Shown here: in pieces, positions 15,481-23,034 of the stretch
Position numbering within the stretch: position 1 is the first letter of the stretch
How the letters are laid out: every line of letters starts with the position of its first letter
Source: Dokdonella_A sp040002595
GTDB taxonomy: Bacteria; Pseudomonadota; Gammaproteobacteria; Xanthomonadales; Rhodanobacteraceae
Direction: 5' to 3'
DNA length: 26,995 nucleotides
NCBI GenBank assembly: GCA_040002595.1
Contig: JBDUED010000014.1
Location: 1-26,995, forward strand
Translations under genes and position numbers: made by a program
The notes under the pieces: model-generated
The model's database searches: none
What the model was told of the DNA's origin: nothing
The model's input: only the letters and a program-made list of their open reading frames with translations

Positions 15481-16332
15481 GTGACCGAGAAGGGCATCAC
15501 TGCGTCGTCCGCGACTGCCGATCGCGTTTATTACCGGCATACCTTGCCGATCCGCGTGATGCATTGGCTCAATGTCATCGCCTTCTTTGTTCTTCTTACG
15601 AGCGGATTGCAGATTTTCAACGCGCATCCTTCGCTCGCGTGGGGCAAATCTTCCTACACGGGCAAGCCGCCGCTGCTGGAGATTGGCGCTCGCGAGAACG
15701 CAAGCGGTCAACCGATCGGGATCACCAGGATTGGCGAGTACGAATGGCACACGACGGGTTTCCTCGGCGTTTCCGGCGGCGCCAGCGACCCTCAGCAGCG
15801 CGCGTTCCCGGCATGGGCGACCTTGCCCGGGCCGCAATGGTTATCGATGGCGCGCTCGTGGCATTTCTTTGCGGCATGGATCTTCGTGCTTAATGGTCTG
15901 TGCTATGTCGCATACAGCATCGCGAGTCGGCATCTTCGTCGCGACCTGGTGCCCACCGCTGCCGATAGGCAATCAATCGGCCGCTCGCTCAAGGACCATT
16001 TGCTGCTTCGCCACCCCACTGGCGAGGCGGCGAAGCATTACAACGTGTTGCAGAAGATTACCTATCTGCTCGTCATCTTCATTTTGCTTCCGCTGATAAT
16101 CCTCATGGGCTGGGCAATGTCGCCTTGGCTCGATTCATTGCTGCCCGGTTGGGTCGACATGGTCGGCGGTCGTCAATCGGCACGCACGCTGCATTTCGTC
16201 GTCGCGTTCTTGCTGCTTGCATTCGTCTTCGTGCATGTGTTCGAGGTCGTCGTATCAGGGTTGTGGAACAATCTCCGCTCGATGATCAGCGGACGTTATG
16301 TGGTGCCACCACAGGAGCACGCCGATGAATGA
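15481..16332 (+). CDS. Membrane cytochrome b (cytochrome b/b6, NiFe-hydrogenase/thiosulfate reductase type)
   Basis: A 283-residue integral membrane cytochrome b. Hydrophobic helices lie at about residues 24-43, 122-141, 190-214 and 237-262. Histidines placed to bind two b-type haems appear in RHTLPIRVMHWLN near the first helix, in SWHFFAAW at the second and in ARTLHFVV / FVHVFE at the last. The start is GTG 15481, preceded by GGGAGGGGG. The C-terminus overlaps the molybdoenzyme gene by eight bases, so the two are translationally coupled and probably form one complex that exchanges electrons between quinone and the periplasmic enzyme. It is not the YedZ/MsrQ type of partner usually paired with YedY/MsrP. 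Confidence 0.85.
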   Translation: MTEKGITASSATADRVYYRHTLPIRVMHWLNVIAFFVLLTSGLQIFNAHPSLAWGKSSYTGKPPLLEIGARENASGQPIGITRIGEYEWHTTGFLGVSGGASDPQQRAFPAWATLPGPQWLSMARSWHFFAAWIFVLNGLCYVAYSIASRHLRRDLVPTAADRQSIGRSLKDHLLLRHPTGEAAKHYNVLQKITYLLVIFILLPLIILMGWAMSPWLDSLLPGWVDMVGGRQSARTLHFVVAFLLLAFVFVHVFEVVVSGLWNNLRSMISGRYVVPPQEHADE

Positions 16333-17092
16333 GGCAACGCCGCGCAGGCGATTCCTCGCGCGTGCCGCCGTGATCGGCGGCGGCGCCCTGTTGGCTGGAT
16401 GCGACCGACTCTCGCACGTGCCTTGGTTTGCGAGCCTGCTCGGCTCGGCAGAGTCGCTCAATCTAGCCGTGCGCAAGGTGACCGCATCGCGACTCGCGAT
16501 GGCGCAGGAATTTTCGGCAGCCGATCTGTCGCCGTCGTTTCGCAGCAACGGCACATCCAATCCGTCCGACCCTCGCTATCAAACGCTGGCCGCGGGGAAT
16601 TTTGCCGACTATCGCCTCGAAGTTGGCGGTCAGGTGCACGCGCCCCTGTCGCTGTCATTGACCGATCTGCGCGCATTGCCGGAGCGCACGCAGATAACGC
16701 GTCATGACTGCGTTGAGGGTTGGAGTGCGATCGGCAAATGGCGCGGTGCGCGCTTGGCCGCGTTGCTTGCGCGGGTGCAGCCGCTGCCTTCGGCGAAATT
16801 CGTCGTGTTCCACTGCGCCGATTCCCTCGATGAGGGCGGCCCGCCGTACTACGAAAGCATCGACATGGACGATGCGTACCACGAGCAGACGATCCTTGCC
16901 TACGACTTGAACGACCAGCCGCTGCCGATCGCCAATGGTGCGCCGCTGCGGCTGCGCGTGGAACGTCAGCTCGGCTACAAGATGGCCAAATACGTGATGC
17001 GCATCGAACTGGTCGACTCCTTTGCCGCCATCGGCGAGGGCAATGGCGGCTACTGGGAGGATCAGGGCTATCAGTGGTACGCCGGAATTTGA
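16325..17092 (+). CDS. Tat-exported molybdopterin-dependent oxidoreductase, possible lipoprotein (sulfite oxidase/YedY-like fold)
   Basis: A 255-residue periplasmic molybdoenzyme. The N-terminus has a twin-arginine signal, PRRRFLARA, then a hydrophobic stretch ending in a lipobox LLAGC (Cys26), so the protein may be lipid-anchored. The oxidoreductase Mo-binding domain includes HDCVEGWSAIGKW, where Cys129 is the expected Mo ligand, and the conserved end GYKMAKYVMRIELVDS. The substrate cannot be read from the sequence; sulfite, methionine sulfoxide or nitrogen oxides are handled by relatives. The start ATG at 16325 has GGAG eight bases upstream, lies inside the end of the cytochrome b gene, and an earlier ATG at 16298 would spoil the Tat signal. 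The gene ends just before a strong terminator. Confidence 0.85.
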   Translation: MNEATPRRRFLARAAVIGGGALLAGCDRLSHVPWFASLLGSAESLNLAVRKVTASRLAMAQEFSAADLSPSFRSNGTSNPSDPRYQTLAAGNFADYRLEVGGQVHAPLSLSLTDLRALPERTQITRHDCVEGWSAIGKWRGARLAALLARVQPLPSAKFVVFHCADSLDEGGPPYYESIDMDDAYHEQTILAYDLNDQPLPIANGAPLRLRVERQLGYKMAKYVMRIELVDSFAAIGEGNGGYWEDQGYQWYAGI

Positions 17093-17132
17093 GTGGCGGG
17101 TAGTGTCGACGAAGCGCCAATAACCAGCGAAA

Positions 17133-17160
17133 AAAAAGCCCGCCGATTGGCGGGCTTTTT
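17133..17160. terminator. Bidirectional rho-independent terminator
   Basis: A perfect 12-base stem (AAAAAGCCCGCC / GGCGGGCTTTTT) with a GATT loop lies between the convergent molybdoenzyme and desaturase genes. The A-run on one side and T-run on the other let it stop transcription from both directions. Confidence 0.93.
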
Positions 17161-17182
17161 CGTATCGTGCAGCGTCGATGGA

Positions 17183-18391
17183 TCAGACGGATTCGCCGGC
17201 GAGTCGGTAACCCTTCAAGCGCGCAGCAAACTCGGCCAGCGTGCGAATGCCGGTTGCTTCCGCTTCGGCACACCATTCCTTGAGCGCTTCGATCAATCCG
17301 TCCGCAGTGCGGCCGCTGCGTTGCTCGGTCAGTGCCGCCAGGCGTGCGCGGAATTCGCACACGGTACGCAGCTTTGGATGCTTGTCGGTGAACGCAGTCA
17401 GCCGTTCGCGCGAGGAGGCATCCAGCCAGCGTCCGCCGTTGCCAAGTGCGCGGCGCAGCTTGCGCGGCAATGCCTTGATGCCGGCGCCGGCGCTTGTCGC
17501 TTCTTCGCGCAGGGTCGGTGCGATCACGCCGCGGAAGTAGTCGCTCATCACATGAAAGCGATGCGCGAGTACCGCCTTGGCGGTGTCCGTGTCGGGCAGG
17601 CTCACGTTCGCGCGGATGTCGAGCGTCGGTGCGACGCGCAGCACCTTGGACAAGCCGAAGAATCCAAACAACTGGATGGCAGCCCAGCCAATATCAAACT
17701 CGAATTTGCGCAGCGCAAACTTCGCTGAACTCGGGAATGCATGGTGATTGTTGTGCAGCTCTTCTCCGCCAATCCACACGCCCCACGGCGACAGGTTGGT
17801 CGAGGTGTCGGCGGATTCAAAGTTGCGATAACCCCACCAGTGCCCGACGCCATTGACGAAGCCGGCAGCCCAGAACGGAATCCACATCATCTGGATCGCC
17901 CACAACGCCACGCCGACAAAGCCGAACAACGCCGCATCGATGAACAGCATCAAGGTCGGGCCCCAATACGGATGCGCGCCGTAAAGGGTGCGCTCAATCC
18001 AGTCCTCGGGCGTGCCGCGGCCATACTGTTCCATGTCCTGCGCATTCTCGCTGGCATCGCGATAAAGACCCACGCCGTCCCAGAACACCTTCTTGATGCC
18101 GTAGATCTGCGGGCTGTGCGGATCTTCCTCGGTTTCCACCTTGGCGTGATGCTTGCGGTGGATCGCGACCCATTCCTTGGTGACCATGCCGGTGGTCAGC
18201 CACGACCAGAAACGAAAGAAGTGCGCGAGCACCGGATGAAAATCCACACCGCGATGAGTCTGGCTGCGATGCAGGTACAGCGTCACCGTGAAGATCGTCA
18301 GCTGCGTGACGACCATCAGAAACACGAACCACGTGCCCCAGGACGCTTGCGTCAGGCCGCGCGAGGCAAAGGCAATCAAGGAATCGAACAT
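17183..18391 (-). CDS. Membrane fatty acid (acyl) delta-9-type desaturase
   Basis: A 402-residue membrane di-iron desaturase introducing a cis double bond into acyl chains at the inner membrane. The three histidine boxes are HRSQTH (41-46), HRKHH (78-82) and HNNHH (213-217), matching acyl-CoA/acyl-lipid delta-9 desaturases. Hydrophobic helices flank them at about 20-40, 53-70, 145-163 and 166-182. A helical, charged C-terminal extension of roughly 100 residues follows the catalytic part. The start ATG at 18391 (MFDSL) was chosen on homology; a GTG at 18457 would add 22 unlikely residues. A TATAGT hexamer about 40 bases upstream could be its -10 box. No regulator gene is adjacent. Confidence 0.92.
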   Translation of the reverse strand: MFDSLIAFASRGLTQASWGTWFVFLMVVTQLTIFTVTLYLHRSQTHRGVDFHPVLAHFFRFWSWLTTGMVTKEWVAIHRKHHAKVETEEDPHSPQIYGIKKVFWDGVGLYRDASENAQDMEQYGRGTPEDWIERTLYGAHPYWGPTLMLFIDAALFGFVGVALWAIQMMWIPFWAAGFVNGVGHWWGYRNFESADTSTNLSPWGVWIGGEELHNNHHAFPSSAKFALRKFEFDIGWAAIQLFGFFGLSKVLRVAPTLDIRANVSLPDTDTAKAVLAHRFHVMSDYFRGVIAPTLREEATSAGAGIKALPRKLRRALGNGGRWLDASSRERLTAFTDKHPKLRTVCEFRARLAALTEQRSGRTADGLIEALKEWCAEAEATGIRTLAEFAARLKGYRLAGESV

Positions 18392-18428
18392 AGAGGGAGG
18401 CGCTGCGAAAGGTGGGACGAAAAGTCCA

Positions 18429-18434
18429 CTATAC
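18429..18434 (-). promoter_or_regulatory. Possible -10 box of the desaturase gene
   Basis: On the minus strand the hexamer TATAGT lies about 40 bases upstream of the desaturase start. No good -35 hexamer is found at the standard spacing, so this is a weak call. Confidence 0.25.
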
Positions 18435-18560
18435 GCGGACCTTACTGGGGCCGCCACGTTGATTTTTCAAGGGTTTGCGCGGATGTGACGGGATTCGCCC
18501 CTCGGCGCACCTGAGCCGGCGCTTGCCGACCGCGTACCGGAAACGAAACAATCGCACTAC

Positions 18561-19496
18561 GTGACCACGCCTGCCCCACCGATCCTTGTCCTCGACCATG
18601 TCAGCCGCCGCCTTGCCGGTCGCACGGTTGTGCATGACCTCAACCTGGAACTGGCGCGCGGCGACGTGCTCGGCCTGCTCGGGGTCAACGGGGCCGGCAA
18701 GACCACCACCCTGCGCATGATCGCCGCCGTGCTCGCGCCGAGCGCCGGCTGGGTGCGGCTCGGCGGCGCCAACTTGTATGAACACCCTCAGCTGGCACGG
18801 CGGCGCATCGGTTACCTGCCCGAAACCCCGCCCCTGCATGCTGAATTGACCGCCGATGAATTTCTGCGCTTTTGCGCACGTCTGCATGGCATCGCGCGCG
18901 AAAAGGTTGCCGGCGCCGTCGCGAGCGTGATTGATCGTTGCGAGCTCGGCGATGTGCGACGTCGGCCGATGGCGACTTTGTCCAAGGGGTTTCGTCAACG
19001 TGTCGGACTGGCGCAGGCGATTGTGCACGCGCCGGAACTGATCGTGCTCGATGAGCCTGCTTCCGGGCTCGATCCGGTACAGGCGCTGAAGTTGCGCGAG
19101 ATCGTGCGCAGCCTCGGCCGCGATCACGCGGTAGTGCTGTCGACGCACGTCTTGCCGGACGTATCGGCCTGTTGCGATCGGGTTGCGATCCTGCACCGTG
19201 GCGAACTGCGTCATTGCGCAAGCTTGAGCAAGCCCGGCGGCGGCGCCCTGCGCGTGGGCGTTGCCAAATCCTTGCGCGCCGAAGACTGGCTGAGGTTGCC
19301 AGGCGTCGCGGCTGTCGAACCGATCGATGCGCGTCATTGGCGCGTGCAGCTGGTGCCGGATGCAGCAGTCAGCGCGTTTGTCGCGCGCATGGTCGAACAT
19401 GGCTTTGGTCTGGAAGAAGTGCGAGCGGAAACCACTGCGCTCGAACAGGTGTTCCTCGCCATCGCCGCCGCGGATGCGCCGGCCGCTGCAGCATGA
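18561..19496 (+). CDS. ABC transporter ATP-binding protein, GldA-like
   Basis: A 311-residue ABC ATPase. Walker A is GVNGAGKTT (41-49), the signature is LSKGFRQR (140-147), Walker B is VLDEP (162-166), and the switch His is in LSTHV. The region normally holding the Q-loop reads GYLPETPPL, as in the GldA subgroup, where Glu takes the Gln position. It is the first gene of a four-gene module and its stop overlaps the permease start as ATGA. The start is GTG 18561 without a strong Shine-Dalgarno. In Bacteroidetes the GldAFG transporter supports gliding; in gammaproteobacteria the substrate is unknown, so that function should not be carried over. Confidence 0.9.
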   Translation: MTTPAPPILVLDHVSRRLAGRTVVHDLNLELARGDVLGLLGVNGAGKTTTLRMIAAVLAPSAGWVRLGGANLYEHPQLARRRIGYLPETPPLHAELTADEFLRFCARLHGIAREKVAGAVASVIDRCELGDVRRRPMATLSKGFRQRVGLAQAIVHAPELIVLDEPASGLDPVQALKLREIVRSLGRDHAVVLSTHVLPDVSACCDRVAILHRGELRHCASLSKPGGGALRVGVAKSLRAEDWLRLPGVAAVEPIDARHWRVQLVPDAAVSAFVARMVEHGFGLEEVRAETTALEQVFLAIAAADAPAAAA

Positions 19497-20254
19497 GCAC
19501 GACCGGCCTGATCGCGCGACACGAATGGCGCCGCCTCGGGGTGCAGCCGTTTGCATGGCTGCTCGGCGCGGTTGTCATCGCGTTGATGGCGTGGCAATTC
19601 CTGCAGGTGCTGCAGGGTTTCATTGATCTGGCGCCCAAACTGGGCGGCCTGAAAAATGCCCCCGGCGTGACTGATCTCATCGCCATTCCGTTGCTGCGCA
19701 GCTTCGCCAATCTGCTCGTGCTGCTGGCGCCGCTCATCACCATGCACGCGTTTGCCGGCGAGCGCCGCGCGCAGACCTTGCCGCTGCTGCTGGCGAGCGG
19801 CATCGGCAATGTGCGCATCGTGCTTGGCAAGTATCTGGGCGCGCTGGGTTTCGTGTTCGTGCTGATTGCTCTGGTGACCCTGATGCCTTTGGCGCTCGAC
19901 TTCGGGACTTCGCTCGATGTGGGCAAGATCGCTGCAGGCACGCTCGGCCTTGCGTTGTTTGCCGCCGCATTGACTGCGATCGGTATCGCCTGCTCGGCAT
20001 GGGCGGCACAGCCGGCGCTCGCCGCGGCGGCGGCGCTTGCACTCGGCAGCCTGCTCGCGGTCGTCGACGCTGGCGCACGTCTGCAAGGTGTCGGCAACGC
20101 CGGCATAAATTACCTTGCGCTGCCGACCCATCTGGAACCATTTTTTCGCGGGATCGTTGCCAGTGTCGACATCATCTATTTCGTGCTCGTCAGTGGCGTC
20201 GCGCTCGCTCTCGCCACACGTCGCCTTGACACACTGCGCTCGCGGTCTGACTGA
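19493..20254 (+). CDS. ABC transporter permease, GldF-like (ABC-2 type)
   Basis: A 253-residue ABC-2 permease with about six hydrophobic segments: residues 20-40, 70-86, 115-135, 148-166, 172-192 and 224-241. The RHEWRR start followed by a membrane helix, and AGERRAQTLPLLLASG after the second helix, are usual for GldF-type permeases. It should form the membrane channel powered by the upstream ATPase. The ATG at 19493 overlaps the ATPase stop (ATGA); the frame is open further upstream but inside the ATPase gene. Its own stop overlaps the next start as TGATG. Confidence 0.88.
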   Translation: MSTTGLIARHEWRRLGVQPFAWLLGAVVIALMAWQFLQVLQGFIDLAPKLGGLKNAPGVTDLIAIPLLRSFANLLVLLAPLITMHAFAGERRAQTLPLLLASGIGNVRIVLGKYLGALGFVFVLIALVTLMPLALDFGTSLDVGKIAAGTLGLALFAAALTAIGIACSAWAAQPALAAAAALALGSLLAVVDAGARLQGVGNAGINYLALPTHLEPFFRGIVASVDIIYFVLVSGVALALATRRLDTLRSRSD

Positions 20255-21600
20255 TGCGCGAGCGTTTCAGCAACGTTATTCATGCCCTGCTCGTCTTCGC
20301 GCTTGCAGTCGCGATCGCTTTTTTGAGTACGCGCTTCGGTTTCGAAACCGATTTGAGTCACGCGCACAGCGCGAGTCTGGGCAGTGCGTCGGTCGCGTTG
20401 CTGAAAACCCTCGACGCCCCGGTCGAGGTGGTGAGTTATGCGAGCAAGCAAGGCGGCTTGCGCGCGGTGATCGCCGATTTCATTGATCGCTACCGTCGCG
20501 CGAAGCCGGACGTGAGCTTGCGTTTCGTCGATCCGGATGCCGATCCAAATGCGATGCGCAGCGCCGGCGTGCGCGTCGACGGCGAACTCGACATTCGCTA
20601 CAACGGCCGCAGCGAGCGCCTCAAAGTGCTCAGTGAAGCCGAATTTTCCAATGCGCTGCTGCGCTTGTCGCGGGCGCACGCACGCATCGTTGCGTTTCTT
20701 GAAGGCGAAGGCGAGCGCCAGCCGCTCGGCAAGGCGAACGCAGATTTGGGCCAGTTCGTCGCCACGCTGGCTGATCGCGGCGTGCGCGCGGTACCGTTGC
20801 CGCTGGCCAATACCGGCGCGGTGCCGGCAAACACCGATCTTGTGGTCATCGCCAATCCGCAAGTTGCTTTGGCGCCGGCGGTGGTCGCCGAACTCCTCGA
20901 TTACGTCGCGCGCGGCGGCGGCTTGCTGTGGCTGGTGGAGCCTGACGAAAAATCCACGCTGGACGATCTCGCGCAGGCGCTCGGCATCCGCGCGCTGCCC
21001 GGTACCGTTGTCGACGGCAGTGGTCAGGCGTTTGGCCTGGGCGATCCGAGTTTTGTCGCGGTCGATCATTATCCGGCGCACGCGATCACCAAGGATTTCG
21101 TGCTGACGACCCTGTTCCCGCAAGCGGCCGCGCTTGCGCAACTCACCGATGCGCACTGGGATACGCACTCGATCCTGCGTTCGAGCGCAAAATCCTGGAA
21201 CGAAACAGGCCACATTCCCAAAGCGGGCGAAAACGCCGATACGATCCGTCAGGACGCAGACGCGGGCGAGATTCCCGGGCCGCTGGATCTGGGTTTTGCG
21301 CTGACGCGGGTGTCGCCGCGTCCGGACAAGCGTGAGCAGCGCGTCGTCGTGATCGGCGACGGAGATTTCCTGTCCAACAGCTATCTTGGCAACGGCGGCA
21401 ACCGCGAGTTCGGCCAGCGCGTGTTCGACTGGCTGCTCGGCGACGATGTGCAGATTGCGGTCGCGGACACCAGCGCGCCGGATCGCACGCTGAAACTGTC
21501 GCAGGCAGCGCTGGGCGCGATCGGCATTGGCTTCCTTGTTGTCCTGCCACTGCTGCTGGCGCTCGCCGGCGGCCTGATCTGGTGGCGCCGCCGTCGCTGA
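20254..21600 (+). CDS. GldG-like ABC transporter auxiliary protein
   Basis: A 448-residue protein with one N-terminal membrane helix (about 9-27) and one C-terminal helix (about 423-442) followed by an RRRR end, leaving a large periplasmic domain between. The arrangement matches the ABC-type auxiliary family (GldG and DUF4350-like). Recognisable pieces are SLGSASVALLKTLDAPVEVVSYAS near 41-64, LRFVDPDADP near 88-97, and VVVIGDGDFLSNSYLGNGGN near 370-389, where GDGDF-x-SN is a family signature. It probably completes the transporter encoded upstream. The start overlaps the permease stop (TGATG). Confidence 0.85.
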   Translation: MRERFSNVIHALLVFALAVAIAFLSTRFGFETDLSHAHSASLGSASVALLKTLDAPVEVVSYASKQGGLRAVIADFIDRYRRAKPDVSLRFVDPDADPNAMRSAGVRVDGELDIRYNGRSERLKVLSEAEFSNALLRLSRAHARIVAFLEGEGERQPLGKANADLGQFVATLADRGVRAVPLPLANTGAVPANTDLVVIANPQVALAPAVVAELLDYVARGGGLLWLVEPDEKSTLDDLAQALGIRALPGTVVDGSGQAFGLGDPSFVAVDHYPAHAITKDFVLTTLFPQAAALAQLTDAHWDTHSILRSSAKSWNETGHIPKAGENADTIRQDADAGEIPGPLDLGFALTRVSPRPDKREQRVVVIGDGDFLSNSYLGNGGNREFGQRVFDWLLGDDVQIAVADTSAPDRTLKLSQAALGAIGIGFLVVLPLLLALAGGLIWWRRRR

Positions 21601-21623
21601 CGCGTGGTTTGATCGGCGCTTGC

Positions 21624-21638
21624 TTGCGGCGACCGCAA
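21624..21638. repeat. Short perfect inverted repeat before the DUF4340 gene
   Basis: TTGCGG and CCGCAA form a 6-base inverted repeat with a 3-base centre (CGA), eight bases before a possible -10 hexamer. It could be an operator half-site pair or the stem of a small hairpin. Confidence 0.4.
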
Positions 21639-21645
21639 AGCGGAC

Positions 21646-21651
21646 CATAAT
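21646..21651 (+). promoter_or_regulatory. Possible -10 box of a leaderless DUF4340 transcript
   Basis: CATAAT ends six bases before the DUF4340 start codon. Initiation from such a box would begin at or very near the A of the ATG. No Shine-Dalgarno is seen in front of this start and no good -35 was found. Confidence 0.3.
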
Positions 21652-21657
21652 CCTTGC

Positions 21658-22173
21658 ATGAAACACCGCACGCGCACCAACCTGTTTCTGCTCGTGACCG
21701 TAGTCCTGCTCGGGGCGGCAGCGTACGCCGAACTGCGCCGCGAAGACGCCCTTGCGCTCGATCCGCTGACAACGCTCGATCCGGCAGCGGTGCGCACGCT
21801 AAGCATCAATTGCAACGGCTGCACCTCGCGGCGTTTCGAGAAAGCCGCGGGCCACTGGCGCATGCTTGAACCGCGGGTGGCCATGGCCGACGACGCGCGC
21901 ATCAATCGGCTCGCCGCGATCGCACGCGCGCCAGTGCGTTTTCGCCATGTCGCCGGCGAACTGGATGCGAAGAACCTCGGTCTCGATCCGCCATGGGCGA
22001 CGCTGCAGCTCGACGATACGCGCTTGAGGTTCGGCACCACCGACGCAATTCACGGCGATCGTTATGTCGAGGTCGGCACCACCATCGCTTTGGTTCCGGA
22101 TCGCTTCAGCGCCTTGCTTTTCGCGACGCCGGAAAGTGAATTGACACAGCCGGTCGACACGCTGAAGGAATAG
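21658..22173 (+). CDS. DUF4340-like membrane-anchored protein of the Gld-type ABC module
   Basis: A 171-residue protein with an N-terminal membrane helix (about residues 9-24) and a soluble, probably periplasmic domain. It carries the DUF4340-type pattern: LSINCNGCTSRRFEKAAGHW (a strand pair where the residue modification R-F-E-K-x2-G-x-W is typical), then DDARINRLAAIARAPV and LGLDPPWATLQLDDTRLRFG. DUF4340 proteins regularly follow GldG-like proteins. Two Cys in CNGC may form a disulfide. It is 57 bases downstream of the GldG-like gene and three bases before mutM. Function unknown. Confidence 0.78.
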   Translation: MKHRTRTNLFLLVTVVLLGAAAYAELRREDALALDPLTTLDPAAVRTLSINCNGCTSRRFEKAAGHWRMLEPRVAMADDARINRLAAIARAPVRFRHVAGELDAKNLGLDPPWATLQLDDTRLRFGTTDAIHGDRYVEVGTTIALVPDRFSALLFATPESELTQPVDTLKE

Positions 22174-22176
22174 CAC

Positions 22177-22989
22177 GTGCCGGAATTGCCTGAAGTCGAA
22201 ACCACGCGGCGTGGACTCGAACCGCATTTGGTCGGCCGTCGCGTGGTAACGCTCGATATCCGCCAGCCGCGCTTGCGCTGGCCGGTCGCCAATGAACTGT
22301 CGATGCTGTTACCCGGCCAGCGCATTGAAGCGATCGAGCGACGTGCGAAATATCTGCTCGTTCACACCGGCGTCGGCGCCGCGTTGCTGCATCTGGGCAT
22401 GTCCGGTTGCTTGCGCGTGCTGCCTGCGGCGACGCCCATAGGCGCGCACGATCATGTCGACTGGCGTCTCGATTCGGGTCGCGTGTTGCGCTACACCGAT
22501 CCTCGCCGCTTCGGCTGCCAGTTGTGGCAGGCGCCCGGCGAAATCCATGGGCTGCTTGCAGGCTTGGGTCCGGAACCGTTGTTGGATGGTTTTGATGGCG
22601 ATCTGTTGTGGGTGCGTTCGCGCGGGCGCAAGGCCGCGGTAAAAGTGTTCGTGATGGATCAGGCAATCGTCGTCGGCGTCGGCAATATCTATGCGGCAGA
22701 AGCCTTGTTTGCCGCGCGCGTCCATCCCAAACGCGCCGCCGGGTCGATTTCGCGAGCGCGTTACGCACGCCTCGCGCGCGAGGTGAAGCGCATTCTCGCC
22801 CACGCGATAGCGCGCGGTGGTACCACCTTGCGCGACTTCATCAGTCCGGATGGTGCGCCTGGCTATTTCGAGCAAGAGTTGTTTGTCTACGGCCGCGCCG
22901 GCGCAGCGTGCAAAATATGCGGCACGCCAATCAAGGCGATCATGCTGGGCCAGCGATCGACGTTTTATTGTCCGCGTTGCCAGCGCTGA
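22177..22989 (+). CDS. mutM: Formamidopyrimidine-DNA glycosylase
   Basis: A 270-residue Fpg/MutM, which excises 8-oxoguanine and formamidopyrimidines and cleaves the abasic site. The N-terminus PELPEVETTRRGL contains the catalytic Pro and Glu; a Lys in RRAKYLL corresponds to the conserved Lys57. YTDPRRFG and GVGNIYAAEALF are DNA-binding segments, and the C-terminal zinc finger is C-x2-C...C-x2-C (CKIC and CPRC). All key residues are present and the length is normal. The start is GTG 22177, required so that Pro becomes residue 1 after Met removal. Only three bases separate it from the DUF4340 stop, suggesting co-transcription. Confidence 0.96.
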   Translation: MPELPEVETTRRGLEPHLVGRRVVTLDIRQPRLRWPVANELSMLLPGQRIEAIERRAKYLLVHTGVGAALLHLGMSGCLRVLPAATPIGAHDHVDWRLDSGRVLRYTDPRRFGCQLWQAPGEIHGLLAGLGPEPLLDGFDGDLLWVRSRGRKAAVKVFVMDQAIVVGVGNIYAAEALFAARVHPKRAAGSISRARYARLAREVKRILAHAIARGGTTLRDFISPDGAPGYFEQELFVYGRAGAACKICGTPIKAIMLGQRSTFYCPRCQR

Positions 22990-23034
22990 GTGGCGTCGCA
23001 CATCGGGTTCGCTGCGCACGTCACAACCGACGAA

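Noticed and set aside
14787..15500. A 237-residue minus-strand open frame with a His/Val-rich stretch
   Set aside because: The odd composition is the reverse complement of the Met/His/Asp-rich tail of the EF-hand gene. It has no start signal or domain.
16325..17092. Naming the molybdoenzyme msrP
   Set aside because: The partner cytochrome b is not of the MsrQ/YedZ type and the enzyme has a lipobox, so the specific symbol is not supported.
18429..19556. A 375-residue minus-strand open frame
   Set aside because: It is antisense to the ABC ATPase, which shows Walker A, signature and Walker B motifs on the plus strand.
20176..21666. A 496-residue open frame on the minus strand
   Set aside because: It is a shadow of the GldG-like gene and the end of the permease, both supported by family motifs and overlapping start/stop signals.
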